Origin: a virus
DNA: 38,412 nucleotides
Reading direction: 5' to 3' (one strand)
IMG/VR virus record: IMGVR_UViG_3300027773_000186
Span: 1 to 38,412 of that record
This document shows, in pieces, positions 21,539 to 28,842 of this stretch (position 1 is the first letter of the stretch; each line of letters starts with the position of its first letter). The notes beneath the pieces are model-generated. The model saw only the letters and a program-made list of their open reading frames with translations. It did not search any database and was not told the origin of the DNA. A program made the translations under genes and the position numbers.

Positions 21539-22876
21539 GTGTTTTCGCCCGCATACATTGGCTTCGTGGCCGAACTTACAAAAACAGTAGATGGCAAGCC
21601 GTTGACCGCCGACCAGTTCGCTTACGTTGGCGATCCGAAGGACATCTCTACATGGCACCTGCCGATTGACAAAGACCACATCGAGTCTGCGCTGAAGCTG
21701 TTCGGACATGAGAAGCATGTTCCTGATGCTGCGATGGCGGCAACGGCGCGCAAGATCGCCGCAGCCGCAAAGCGCGCTGGTTTGGACGCAAAAGACTTTG
21801 AAGACAAATACTGCAAAAGCTCTGAGCACGCTGAGCAGCCCTCCCCCTGGATTGAAATCTTCAGGGCTGGCGATTACTCAGCGCAGGGCAAAGGCGTGAT
21901 TACGCGTAGCGATCTTGAGCGGGTCATCCGCAATTACGACCCGGCCTATCATGAGGCCCCGGTATGCGTGGGCCATCCCAAAGACAATCTCCCTGCGTAT
22001 GGATGGATTGAGCGCCTTGCGCTTGACGGCGATACGTTGCTCGCGAAAGAAAAGCAGGTTGATCCCAAATTCCATGAGGCCCGCAAGGCGGGCCGCTATA
22101 AGAAGCGTTCGGCAGCGTTCTATCAGGATGCTGGCGGCAACATCTCCGGCCTGCGGCATGTCGCCTATCTTGGCGCACAGCCTCCGGAAGTCAAAGGTCT
22201 ACAGGACGTCAAATTCAGCGACGAGGGCCGCGAGTTCATTGAGGTGAGCTTCGGCGAGGAGGAAACTTTGGATAACGATCAGAAAACTTTTAGTGAGCGT
22301 TTGGAAGCATGGTTCCGCGAGAAATTCGGTGTGGCCCCTGCGGTCAAGACGTTCAGCGAGGACGATGTGAAGCGCATCGTCGCCGAAGCCGTCGCCCCGT
22401 CTCAGGCGAAGATTGCGCAACTTGAGGAAGAGCTGAAGAAGCAGACCGCGGCTTTCAGCGAGCGCGAGCAGAAGATCGCGGGTTCGGAAGTGAAGCAGCG
22501 CAGCGTAGAGGCCATCAATCGACTGAAGTCTGCGGGCAAGTGGATTCCTGCCTATGAAAAGATGGGCCTCGGCCTTGTCTTTGACGAATTGGCGAAGACG
22601 ACCGCAACTGTGGAGTTCGGTGAAGGCAGCGATATGACGCCTCTCGAAGCGCTGCTGCAATTCATGGAAGGTCTGCCGAAGATTGTGCCAGCGGGAACGC
22701 ATTACAGCGGTGGCTCTGTTCGCGCGGGTAGCGGCTCAACGGGCGACCCGCTGACCGATGCAGCGAAGGCGCGCCAGAAGGAAAAGAACATCACCTTCTC
22801 CGAAGCACTCGACCAGATTGTGGCAGAGCGGCCCGAACTGACATTGCCCGGCGCGGCCCGCGCAGGCGCGGTCTAG
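21539..22876 (+). CDS. I: Prohead protease/scaffold, Mu gpI (gp32)-like with N-terminal extension
   Basis: A 445-residue protein. The serine protease core (about 104-240) has YHEAPVCVGHPKDNLPAYGW with His146 and GRYKKRSAAFY with Ser191, the arrangement of Mu gpI proteases that mature the capsid. The last 200 residues are scaffold-like, charged helix (ERLEAWFREKFG, AQLEEELKKQTAAFSEREQ). The first about 95 residues are an additional helical domain (PIDKDHIESALKLFGHEKHV then AATARKIAAAAKRAGLD) resembling a domain often fused to such proteases. The start is uncertain: GTG 21539 lacks a Shine-Dalgarno and GTG 21566 is possible. A nested scaffold start lies at 22268. Confidence 0.82.
   Translation: MFSPAYIGFVAELTKTVDGKPLTADQFAYVGDPKDISTWHLPIDKDHIESALKLFGHEKHVPDAAMAATARKIAAAAKRAGLDAKDFEDKYCKSSEHAEQPSPWIEIFRAGDYSAQGKGVITRSDLERVIRNYDPAYHEAPVCVGHPKDNLPAYGWIERLALDGDTLLAKEKQVDPKFHEARKAGRYKKRSAAFYQDAGGNISGLRHVAYLGAQPPEVKGLQDVKFSDEGREFIEVSFGEEETLDNDQKTFSERLEAWFREKFGVAPAVKTFSEDDVKRIVAEAVAPSQAKIAQLEEELKKQTAAFSEREQKIAGSEVKQRSVEAINRLKSAGKWIPAYEKMGLGLVFDELAKTTATVEFGEGSDMTPLEALLQFMEGLPKIVPAGTHYSGGSVRAGSGSTGDPLTDAAKARQKEKNITFSEALDQIVAERPELTLPGAARAGAV
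22268..22876 (+). CDS. Z: Predicted nested scaffold protein (Mu gpZ-like), in-frame internal start
   Basis: GAGGAGG at 22256-22262 is followed after 5 nt by TTG at 22268-22270, in frame with the protease and exactly at the protease-scaffold boundary (residue 244, LDNDQKTFSERLEAWF). Mu makes scaffold gpZ from a start inside gene I, so a separate 202-residue scaffold is expected here. The purines also encode Glu-Glu-Glu, so chance cannot be excluded. Confidence 0.55.
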   Translation: MDNDQKTFSERLEAWFREKFGVAPAVKTFSEDDVKRIVAEAVAPSQAKIAQLEEELKKQTAAFSEREQKIAGSEVKQRSVEAINRLKSAGKWIPAYEKMGLGLVFDELAKTTATVEFGEGSDMTPLEALLQFMEGLPKIVPAGTHYSGGSVRAGSGSTGDPLTDAAKARQKEKNITFSEALDQIVAERPELTLPGAARAGAV

Positions 22877-22906
22877 CTAATCGGCAAAAAGCAAAGAGAG
22901 GAAACA

Positions 22907-23308
22907 ATGACAAACATCAACGTAGAAGTGAAAGGGCCGAAAGGCCCGCAGGTCAAAGAGAGCCTGCTACCTGCCGCATTACCGCTACAGCGCGGGCTGG
23001 CTGTGGTCTACGGCTCGGATGAGTATCACGCAACGCTGGCAACAACGGCCGGCGGAGCAATTCAGGGCGTGGTCGAAGAGGACGCAGTCTCGCTGGAGTT
23101 GCCCATTGCTGTGATCGAGGAAGGGCAGACCGTATTGCAGATCGGCGCAGCCGTGACGCCGGGGCAGGACCTCGCCATCAATGCCACGGGGCAGTTTGTG
23201 CCTGCGGCTGCGGGCAACCGGATTGTGGCCCGCTCGCTGAGCGGCAATCCCAACGCCGGCGATTACGTCACCGGCTTTGTCTTTTTGTCGCAGCCGACGC
23301 ATCCTTAG
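22907..23308 (+). CDS. Capsid decoration protein (DUF2190-like)
   Basis: A 133-residue protein rich in beta strands, glycine and valine (GAIQGVVEEDAVSLELPIAV and GQTVLQIGAAVTPGQDLAIN, then GDYVTGFVFL). The pattern 'G-A-G---G----D' with alternating hydrophobics and a final 'a-aG--v-v-l' is that of DUF2190/lambda D-like capsid cement proteins. Located between protease/scaffold and major capsid genes, as in Mu-like siphoviruses. ATG 22907 has AGAGGAAA upstream. Confidence 0.7.
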   Translation: MTNINVEVKGPKGPQVKESLLPAALPLQRGLAVVYGSDEYHATLATTAGGAIQGVVEEDAVSLELPIAVIEEGQTVLQIGAAVTPGQDLAINATGQFVPAAAGNRIVARSLSGNPNAGDYVTGFVFLSQPTHP

Positions 23309-23364
23309 CCGGGGCTGAGGCAGGACTTTAGATTTGAGGCCCGCGAGGGCAGGAGGAAACATCA

Positions 23365-24414
23365 ATGGGTGCATTTGTACCTACCATGCCAGCCGGAACG
23401 CTGAATGTTGCGCTCAGCAACTTCGCCAAAGAGTTCCGCAACAATGCATTCGTGGGCGAGAGGCTCGCGCCGCGCGTGCCTGTCAACCGGCAGAGCTTCC
23501 AATACGTGGTTTGGAACCGCGATGACTGGCGCGTGCCCAGCTCCACGCTGCGCGCTCCGGGCGACCGTCCCATCACGGTCCGTCGCGGCTACAGCACGAA
23601 GCCATATATGTGCGAATCACACGCGCTGAGCGGGAACGTGCCGTATGAATCGGAGCAGTATGGCCTTGGCCTCGGCTTCTCGACTAAAAAACAGTTGACC
23701 CAGCAGCTCATCAATCAAATCAACCTCGACCGCGAAGTACGCATCGCCCAGACGCTGCTCAACGTCACAAACTTTCCCAATGGGGTCACGCTCTCCGGGA
23801 CCTCAATGTGGGACGCCTATCCTTCGACGCCGAATACCGGTACCGACGGCTCGCACCCAATTGTTGTGATTGACGCCTACAAAGCACTGCTGCGCCAGTC
23901 TGGTATTCAGGACAGCGACATGATGCTGTTGCTATCTGATCCAGTGTTCACCAAGGTGCGCAATCATCCGGATATCATTGACCGCTTCAAGTACACCAAC
24001 CCCCAGGGCGCGGTGTCGGTGGAGCAGTTGAGTGCTGCCTTTGGCGTGCAGGTCGTCGTAGCAAGCGCCATTCAGCTCGACAAAGGCAATAACGCGAGCT
24101 GGGTGTGGGGCAACAACGCGGTGCTGGCCTACGCGCAGGCCGCGCCCACCATGCAGGAAGTCTCCTGCCTGAAAACATTTGTATGGACGGGCGGCGTAGA
24201 CGAGAAGGGGAACCAGCTCCCTGGCCCTCCGGACACGGTGGACGGCTATGGCGTCATTGAGTTCCCTGATCCTTACCGCGATTCCAAGCGCGACTGGCTC
24301 TCAGTGGACTGGTACTACGGCATCGAAGTCACCGCGCCTGAGACGGCGATTCCGATCCTCAACGCTGTGACTGCGCCAACGATGGGCACGATCCCCAGCG
24401 ATATTGAGGGATAA
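23365..24414 (+). CDS. Major capsid protein
   Basis: A 349-residue head protein. It is placed right after the decoration gene, with a strong AGGAGG 8-10 bp before ATG 23365, and is followed by a terminator, as highly expressed capsid genes often are. Sequence features include FAKEFRNNAFVGERLAPRVP, GYSTKPYMCESHALSGNVPY and the HK97-like later part DMMLLLSDPVFTKVRNHPDI. A late SDRDW-type strand is also present. It is not obviously the Mu gpT type; it resembles the capsid family seen with other siphovirus-tailed Mu relatives. Assignment relies mainly on order, length and features. Confidence 0.78.
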   Translation: MGAFVPTMPAGTLNVALSNFAKEFRNNAFVGERLAPRVPVNRQSFQYVVWNRDDWRVPSSTLRAPGDRPITVRRGYSTKPYMCESHALSGNVPYESEQYGLGLGFSTKKQLTQQLINQINLDREVRIAQTLLNVTNFPNGVTLSGTSMWDAYPSTPNTGTDGSHPIVVIDAYKALLRQSGIQDSDMMLLLSDPVFTKVRNHPDIIDRFKYTNPQGAVSVEQLSAAFGVQVVVASAIQLDKGNNASWVWGNNAVLAYAQAAPTMQEVSCLKTFVWTGGVDEKGNQLPGPPDTVDGYGVIEFPDPYRDSKRDWLSVDWYYGIEVTAPETAIPILNAVTAPTMGTIPSDIEG

Positions 24415-24432
24415 TCGCGCCGCGATCAACTG

Positions 24433-24461
24433 AGGCGCGCTGAAGCATGGCGCGCCTTTTT
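24433..24461 (+). terminator. Intrinsic terminator after the major capsid gene
   Basis: AGGCGCGC (24433-24440) pairs with GCGCGCCT (24450-24457) around a 9-nt loop, and the second arm runs straight into TTTTT (24457-24461). This is a textbook rho-independent terminator 18 bp after the capsid stop and 22 bp before the next start, likely lowering downstream expression. Confidence 0.8.
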
Positions 24462-24482
24462 CACACGAACGGAGGAGAGGCA

Positions 24483-24650
24483 ATGGCAAAGCAAAAACAG
24501 AATGTCGGACCGGTGGAGGCGTATCGCGTGCTCAAGCCGCTGCGTCACAACCTTAAGCACTATATTGTGGGCGAGACCGTCGAGCTGACGAAAGAGGACG
24601 CGAAACCGCTGCTCGCCCTCAAAGTGGTGGAAGCAATCAAGGCGGAGTAA
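24483..24650 (+). CDS. Small head-region protein
   Basis: A 55-residue basic protein, MAKQKQNVGPVEAYRVLKPL then YIVGETVELTKEDAKPLLAL and KVVEAIK. The 'V-----h-g--v-L---da--Ll----v' pattern resembles the small proteins encoded just before gp36 in many phages (possibly a connector or cement accessory). ATG 24483 has GGAGGAG upstream; a longer ATG reading from 24447 would cover the terminator. Confidence 0.6.
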   Translation: MAKQKQNVGPVEAYRVLKPLRHNLKHYIVGETVELTKEDAKPLLALKVVEAIKAE

Positions 24651-24653
24651 GCG

Positions 24654-25094
24654 ATGGCCTACGCGACCCAAAGCGACCTCGTCCCGCTGCGCATGTCGCA
24701 GAAGGACCTGGTCGAGCTGACCGACGACGCCAACAGCGGGCAGGTGAACACGGCCATCGTAGATGCAGCTCTCGAAGAGGCGTCGGGCCGCGTGGACAGC
24801 TACTGCCGTGGGCGGTACGTCACGCCTTTGCAGCAGAGCGATACGGTTAAGTCGCTGACACTCGACATTGCCGTGTACCTGCTGTTCAGCCGCCGGCGCG
24901 AGACGCGCATCAGTGACACCGTACAGCAGCGCTTTGAGCAGGCAATGGCTTTTCTGAAAGACATTGCCACGGCAAAGGCATCGCTGGACCAACCTGCGAA
25001 TGCACAACCGCAAACGTCTCTTTCCGGCCCGGAGCCGTCAGAGAAAGATTGTCATCTGCGTTTTCGTGACGGGCACCTCGAAGGATATGTGTGA
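24654..25094 (+). CDS. Head-tail joining protein, Mu gp36-like (DUF1320)
   Basis: A 146-residue protein with the DUF1320 pattern: MAYATQSDLVPLRMSQKDLV at the start, then VDAALEEASGRVDSYCRGRY, LTLDIAVYLLFSRRR and RFEQAMAFLKDIATAKASL. These all-helical proteins form a head-completion ring below the portal. The stop overlaps the next ATG as TGATG. Confidence 0.85.
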   Translation: MAYATQSDLVPLRMSQKDLVELTDDANSGQVNTAIVDAALEEASGRVDSYCRGRYVTPLQQSDTVKSLTLDIAVYLLFSRRRETRISDTVQQRFEQAMAFLKDIATAKASLDQPANAQPQTSLSGPEPSEKDCHLRFRDGHLEGYV

Positions 25095-25778
25095 TGGCGA
25101 CAGAAGTCATCAAGGTGGACAGCAGCAAAGCGCTGGTTGCGCTTGGACGCTTCCGTCTCTCCCTGCAAGAGAACGATGAGCTGATGCGTCAGATCGGTGC
25201 GTCCATGCTGCTTTCTGTGCGCCGCACATTTCGCGAGCAGGGCGTGCCCGCAAATTCATGGGTGCCGCTCTCGCCGAATACGGTCAGGCGCAATCCAAAA
25301 AAAATACGGCCCTGGCCACAAGCTGCTGATTGATTCGGGCCGCCTGCTGAACTCCATCACGTTTCAGGTGCAATCGAAGGCAGTCGTCATAGGCACATCG
25401 CTCAAATATGCAGCCGTGCACCAGTTCGGCTCGCGCGACCGCGGCGGCGCAATTGGCCCGCAGGCACGCATTGCCGGACGCGATGTCCAGGTGAATCCAT
25501 ACTCGTATCTGTCTACGCGACGCGACAAATCGGGCGACAAGTTTGGCAAAGTCGAGCAGTACACGGCTTCCGGGTTCAAGATCAAGGGCCGCCGGCGCAA
25601 ACTGGTTTCCGGCATCAACATCACACAGACCAACGTGAGCGGGCACCGCCGCTTCCAGAACATCCCGGCGCGTCCCTATCTTGTCTTCCGGCCTGAAGAC
25701 CCCGCCCGTATTCGCGGCATCGTGATGCGCTATGTGAATCAGGCGCGCGAGCGCGCAGGACTCGGAGGCGCAAAATGA
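25094..25778 (+). pseudogene. Virion morphogenesis protein (Mu gpG/gp31-like) split by +1 frame break in an A8 run
   Basis: The N-terminal part (25094-25333) reads MATEVIKVDSSKALVALGRF, then QIGASMLLSVRRTFREQG and WVPLSPNTVRRNPKK. In that frame it ends at a stop 30 bp later. The continuation is in the +1 frame: YGPGHKLLIDSGRLLNSITF, AAVHQFGSRDRGG and the C-terminal RPYLVFRPEDPARI, to 25778. The family (tail-completion/virion morphogenesis) expects exactly 'W-pLs--T', 'kiLidsG-L--Si', 'Yaa-HQfG' and 'iPaRp-l', so both halves are one gene of about 227 residues. The break falls in A8 at 25297-25304; dropping one A restores the frame. It may be a sequencing error, an inactivating mutation, or polymerase or ribosome slippage. 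Confidence 0.8.
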
Positions 25779-26281
25779 GTGGCGCGCCCTCGAAGTTTCA
25801 GATTGCCGATGTGGAAGCAGCGCTGATTGCACTGCTAAACACTTCGCTGCCTACGGCCTACGGAACGAGCGTGGACATTGATTCCATCGGCGACAAGGAC
25901 TTCCTCGACGATGGCACTCTGACCCTGCAGCCACCTTCGATTCGCGTGCGCTTTGCCGGGGCAAAGTATGACAATCTGCGCGACAATCAGCGGCTGAGCT
26001 ATGAGGCTTCACTGCTGTTTGAAGTCATGTGCTTCGAGTCGTCGCTGCGCAGCAAGGCCGATGAACGGTTGCAGACACTCCAGCTCGTACAGGTAGTGCA
26101 GGACCAGCTTGCAGGCGCAAGACTTGCCCTGGCCGATGGCACCAGCACAATGCCGGTTGAACTGGACTCGGTTTCTCCGGTGATTACGGACTCCGGCCCG
26201 GTAGACCAGCTCTATGCCATCGTTTTTGCGGTGAATGGAATTGCGCAGTTCAGCGGAACAAATGCGAGGTTTGGACAATGA
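25775..26281 (+). CDS. Tail terminator-like protein, Mu gp37-like
   Basis: A 168-residue protein beginning MSGAPSKFQIADVEAALIAL, with PPSIRVRFAGAKYDNLRDNQ, LSYEASLLFEVMCFESSLRS and LALADGTSTMPVELDSVSPV. The 'P-v-V-f-g', 'Fev-v---slR' and later 'i---l' layout fits DUF1834/gp37 and tail-terminator folds that cap the tail tube below the head. ATGA overlap with both neighbours. Confidence 0.65.
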   Translation: MSGAPSKFQIADVEAALIALLNTSLPTAYGTSVDIDSIGDKDFLDDGTLTLQPPSIRVRFAGAKYDNLRDNQRLSYEASLLFEVMCFESSLRSKADERLQTLQLVQVVQDQLAGARLALADGTSTMPVELDSVSPVITDSGPVDQLYAIVFAVNGIAQFSGTNARFGQ

Positions 26282-26499
26282 GGACTGACCGTCCAGGTGA
26301 CTTTGTGAATGTGCGCCTCAGCTCTGAAGCGGTGTTTGCTGGCCTCAAATCTGTCCGCGTGTCGAATGCGCATTTTCACTATGAATTCACGGCAGAGACA
26401 ACGACGCGCGTGCTTACCAGCGAGTGGTCGCGCGTTCTGAGTAAAGAAGCCCACGTTCTTGGTATGCCGATCCTCGAGGTCGCAGAAGGAGAAGAATAA
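26278..26499 (+). CDS. Small tail-region protein, gp38 position
   Basis: A 73-residue protein (MRTDRPGDFVNVRLSSEAVF; then TTTRVLTSEWSRVLSKEAHV). It resembles in plan small proteins placed between gp37 and the tail tube genes in Mu-like phages, where an 'R-lt---W-rvl' stretch is common, but the match is weak. It overlaps the previous gene by ATGA and the next by TAATG, so it is clearly part of the operon. Confidence 0.55.
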   Translation: MRTDRPGDFVNVRLSSEAVFAGLKSVRVSNAHFHYEFTAETTTRVLTSEWSRVLSKEAHVLGMPILEVAEGEE

Positions 26500-27512
26500 T
26501 GGCCGGACCGTACAATTTTGAATCGCAGTGGAAAAGCGCGCGAAACCTCGTGCTCAGCACAAACAAACAGGCCGCATGGAATGGCGCGCTGGCCGATACG
26601 GCCCTGACACAGCGCCAGCGTTTTGATGGCGCTGCCGTCCTGCAACTCAGTACCTCGCGCCGCAGCGACCAGAGCTATGCAGGCAAAGGAACCTCGTTCG
26701 CCACCAACGGCCAGGTCACCAGCTTTGATACAAAATTTGATGGCTTCAAGGCCGAGCTGAGCGACTGGCTAGCAGGCTGGCTTTTTGCCTTTCTCATGGG
26801 CAAAGACACGGTGACCGGAGCCGGCCCTTACACGCATGTCTTTACCTTCGATGAGTCCACGCGTACCGCTGTGCCAACGACCATCTACATCGAGGACACG
26901 CAGGCCATCCACTACAAATGCCCGGACATGGCTGTTAATGATGTAACGCTGACCATCAACGACATCGGCGCAATTACCGCAGAAATGAGTATGGTGGGAA
27001 CAGGCCGCCAGACAATGGGTTCCATGTCCGCACTGCCTGCTGTCGGCCAGGAAACCTATCTGCTTGGCTCCGATGCTGCATTGCAGTTTGGCCCGGTGGG
27101 AAGCACTGCGTCTTTCGTGGGACGCCACATGAACACCACCTTTAAGCTTGACAATCAGCTCGCGGTTCATAAGGCGCCAGGCGGCGGCTTGTATGGAATC
27201 TTTATTCGCAAAGGCAATCCAAAGTTCTCCATCTCGACCACGATAGCCGCACAGGCCACCGACGACGTCTATACACTCTTTGCAAACGACACTGCATCGG
27301 CTTTCACTCTCACGGTCAACAGTGGCGCTGCGGCGCAGTTGCAGATTTCTATCCCCCAGGCGCACCTGAAGACCACCAAGCTGGGATTTGATGGCGACAT
27401 GGTGGTGTGGCAGATCGAAGCAGACGAGACAACATGCTATGACATTGGCGGTGTGCCGCCGGTTAGTGTGCAGGTCGTTAACAGTGTCCCCGCATATCTG
27501 GTCGGCGCGTAA
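26499..27512 (+). CDS. Major tail tube protein
   Basis: A 337-residue, beta-rich protein: AGPYNFESQWKSARNLVLST, RRSDQSYAGKGTSFATNGQV, FDGFKAELSDWLAGWLFAFL and later TYLLGSDAALQFGPVGSTAS with NTTFKLDNQL and a C-terminal VVWQIEADETTCYDIGGVPP. The 'G---ts-G-v---l--' opening and repeated strand-turn-strand arrangement are those of siphovirus tube proteins. Its place before the chaperone pair and tape measure fixes the role. No contractile sheath gene is present, so the tail is non-contractile. Confidence 0.75.
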   Translation: MAGPYNFESQWKSARNLVLSTNKQAAWNGALADTALTQRQRFDGAAVLQLSTSRRSDQSYAGKGTSFATNGQVTSFDTKFDGFKAELSDWLAGWLFAFLMGKDTVTGAGPYTHVFTFDESTRTAVPTTIYIEDTQAIHYKCPDMAVNDVTLTINDIGAITAEMSMVGTGRQTMGSMSALPAVGQETYLLGSDAALQFGPVGSTASFVGRHMNTTFKLDNQLAVHKAPGGGLYGIFIRKGNPKFSISTTIAAQATDDVYTLFANDTASAFTLTVNSGAAAQLQISIPQAHLKTTKLGFDGDMVVWQIEADETTCYDIGGVPPVSVQVVNSVPAYLVGA

Positions 27513-27526
27513 CCGAAGCGGTATTT

Positions 27527-27557
27527 GCTCCTGCCGGAGCGCCTCAAGGGGGCTTTT
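27527..27557 (+). terminator. Possible weak terminator after tail tube gene
   Basis: Two small stems follow the tube stop: GCTCC/GGAGC (27527-27531 with 27536-27540), then GCCTC with GGGGC (27541-27545 with 27549-27553, one G-U pair), running into TTTT at 27554-27557. A further perfect 8-bp inverted repeat, GAAGCTCC/GGAGCTTC, lies at 27616-27623 and 27637-27644. Partial termination after an abundant structural gene is plausible. Confidence 0.45.
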
Positions 27558-27709
27558 CGCAAACGGGCGTTCCGGACTTTTTTCTTCCACGATGTGGCAC
27601 CACTTCGCCGCATCCGAAGCTCCGCATGGGCTGCGTGGAGCTTCAGGCAGTACAGGGTCCTTCACCCTGCCTCGAAAAACAAAATTCCCAACACAACGGA
27701 AGGACTCTT

Positions 27710-28441
27710 ATGTCTATCGAACTCAGAAAACCACGGACCATCGTCATCGAAGACCGCGGTCAGCGCTACACGCTGACCGTGGGCGTTATCCAAAAACAGA
27801 CCTGGCTGCGCTATTTCGAGGGCATCCTCTCAACCAGCGAAAACCAGAACGGCAAGCGCGTTGACAGCTTCGATTCGAGCGCCGCGCGTTTGCAGCTCGT
27901 CGAAAGTTGTCTCACGGAGGCGCAAGGCTACCAGACTTCCGATGGATCGCCGGTGACAGCAGCGACTGACTGGCAGAAGCTCCTGCCGCTGCGTCACCGC
28001 CTGGCCGTGGCCAATACGCTCATCAGCGTTGAGCCTTCAGCGAATACAGACGAGCAGCCGCTCACGCTCGGCGTCGAAAGCGTTTATCTCGATGCCATCT
28101 GGAGCGCGGATAACAATGGTGTGATGCGCAAATATCACAACCTCTGCCATCGCTTCCGCACGCCGGCCGCTGAGCACCAGCGCCGCTTTTCGCGCGACGC
28201 CAGCCGTTCGCGCGTGATCGGCGGATCGCGCACGGGCAAAACGCAGTGGCTGGGCGCACAGGCCACGCTCGCCGAGCTTTATGACGAGCTGGTGCTGAGC
28301 GTAGACGGCTACACCGTGGACGGCGTGGATCTGGGCGACAAGCGCGACGGGATCGTGCAGCACATGGATACCTATCACAAAGTGGCCGCTGCCGACCTCT
28401 TGTTTTCACCCGCCCAGCCCAACATCAGCGAGGAAAAGTGA
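27710..28441 (+). CDS. Tail assembly protein (chaperone position)
   Basis: A 243-residue protein from ATG 27710 (MSIELRKPRTIVIEDRGQRY), with GGAAGGA upstream. It contains PVTAATDWQKLLPLRHRLAV, SVYLDAIWSADNNGVMRKYH and WLGAQATLAELYDELVLSVD. I recognise no family by sequence. It lies between tube and tape measure, where siphoviruses encode G/GT tail chaperones, and the following gene starts in an overlapping GTGA. No slippery frameshift heptamer is evident at the junction; two separate starts look more likely. Confidence 0.6.
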   Translation: MSIELRKPRTIVIEDRGQRYTLTVGVIQKQTWLRYFEGILSTSENQNGKRVDSFDSSAARLQLVESCLTEAQGYQTSDGSPVTAATDWQKLLPLRHRLAVANTLISVEPSANTDEQPLTLGVESVYLDAIWSADNNGVMRKYHNLCHRFRTPAAEHQRRFSRDASRSRVIGGSRTGKTQWLGAQATLAELYDELVLSVDGYTVDGVDLGDKRDGIVQHMDTYHKVAAADLLFSPAQPNISEEK

Positions 28442-28839
28442 TTGATGTTGCTCGCGACCCGGAAGGCGTGCGCATGGCCCTTGAAGCAATCTTCGAGGAG
28501 GACTTTGTGCGCGCCCGCATCGAACGGGAGGCTGCCGGCGCAAACCCGGAAACGCGCGCGCGGATGGAATCGCGGCTGCCTGCGCGCACGCTTTCGCCTG
28601 GCTATTACCGCTTCGCGCAGCACCTCTTCCATCTCGATGCGCAGCGCAAAGCGGGAATCGTCTTTGCGTCCGGCGATCTCGCTGCCTTTGAGGTTGAAGG
28701 GCTGCTTGCGCTCGACCGCGCGCGTGGTGAATTTGAGCGGCGGCATCCTAGCTGTTCGTCGTGCGGCACGCGGCAGGAGAACCGCTTCTCGCCTGAATGC
28801 TGCGGCTGCGGCGTCAAATTTCGCAGGAAAGGACAATAA
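28438..28839 (+). CDS. Cys-rich tail assembly protein (chaperone position)
   Basis: A 133-residue protein starting at GTG 28438, overlapping the previous stop (GTGA) with GAGGA upstream. The N-terminal helical part is MIDVARDPEGVRMALEAIFE and LPARTLSPGYYRFAQHLFHL; the C-terminus has a zinc-ribbon pattern, SCSSCGTRQ then ECCGCGVKF. It could be the second tail chaperone. Its zinc ribbon is unusual for that job. Confidence 0.6.
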   Translation: MIDVARDPEGVRMALEAIFEEDFVRARIEREAAGANPETRARMESRLPARTLSPGYYRFAQHLFHLDAQRKAGIVFASGDLAAFEVEGLLALDRARGEFERRHPSCSSCGTRQENRFSPECCGCGVKFRRKGQ

Positions 28840-28842
28840 CTG

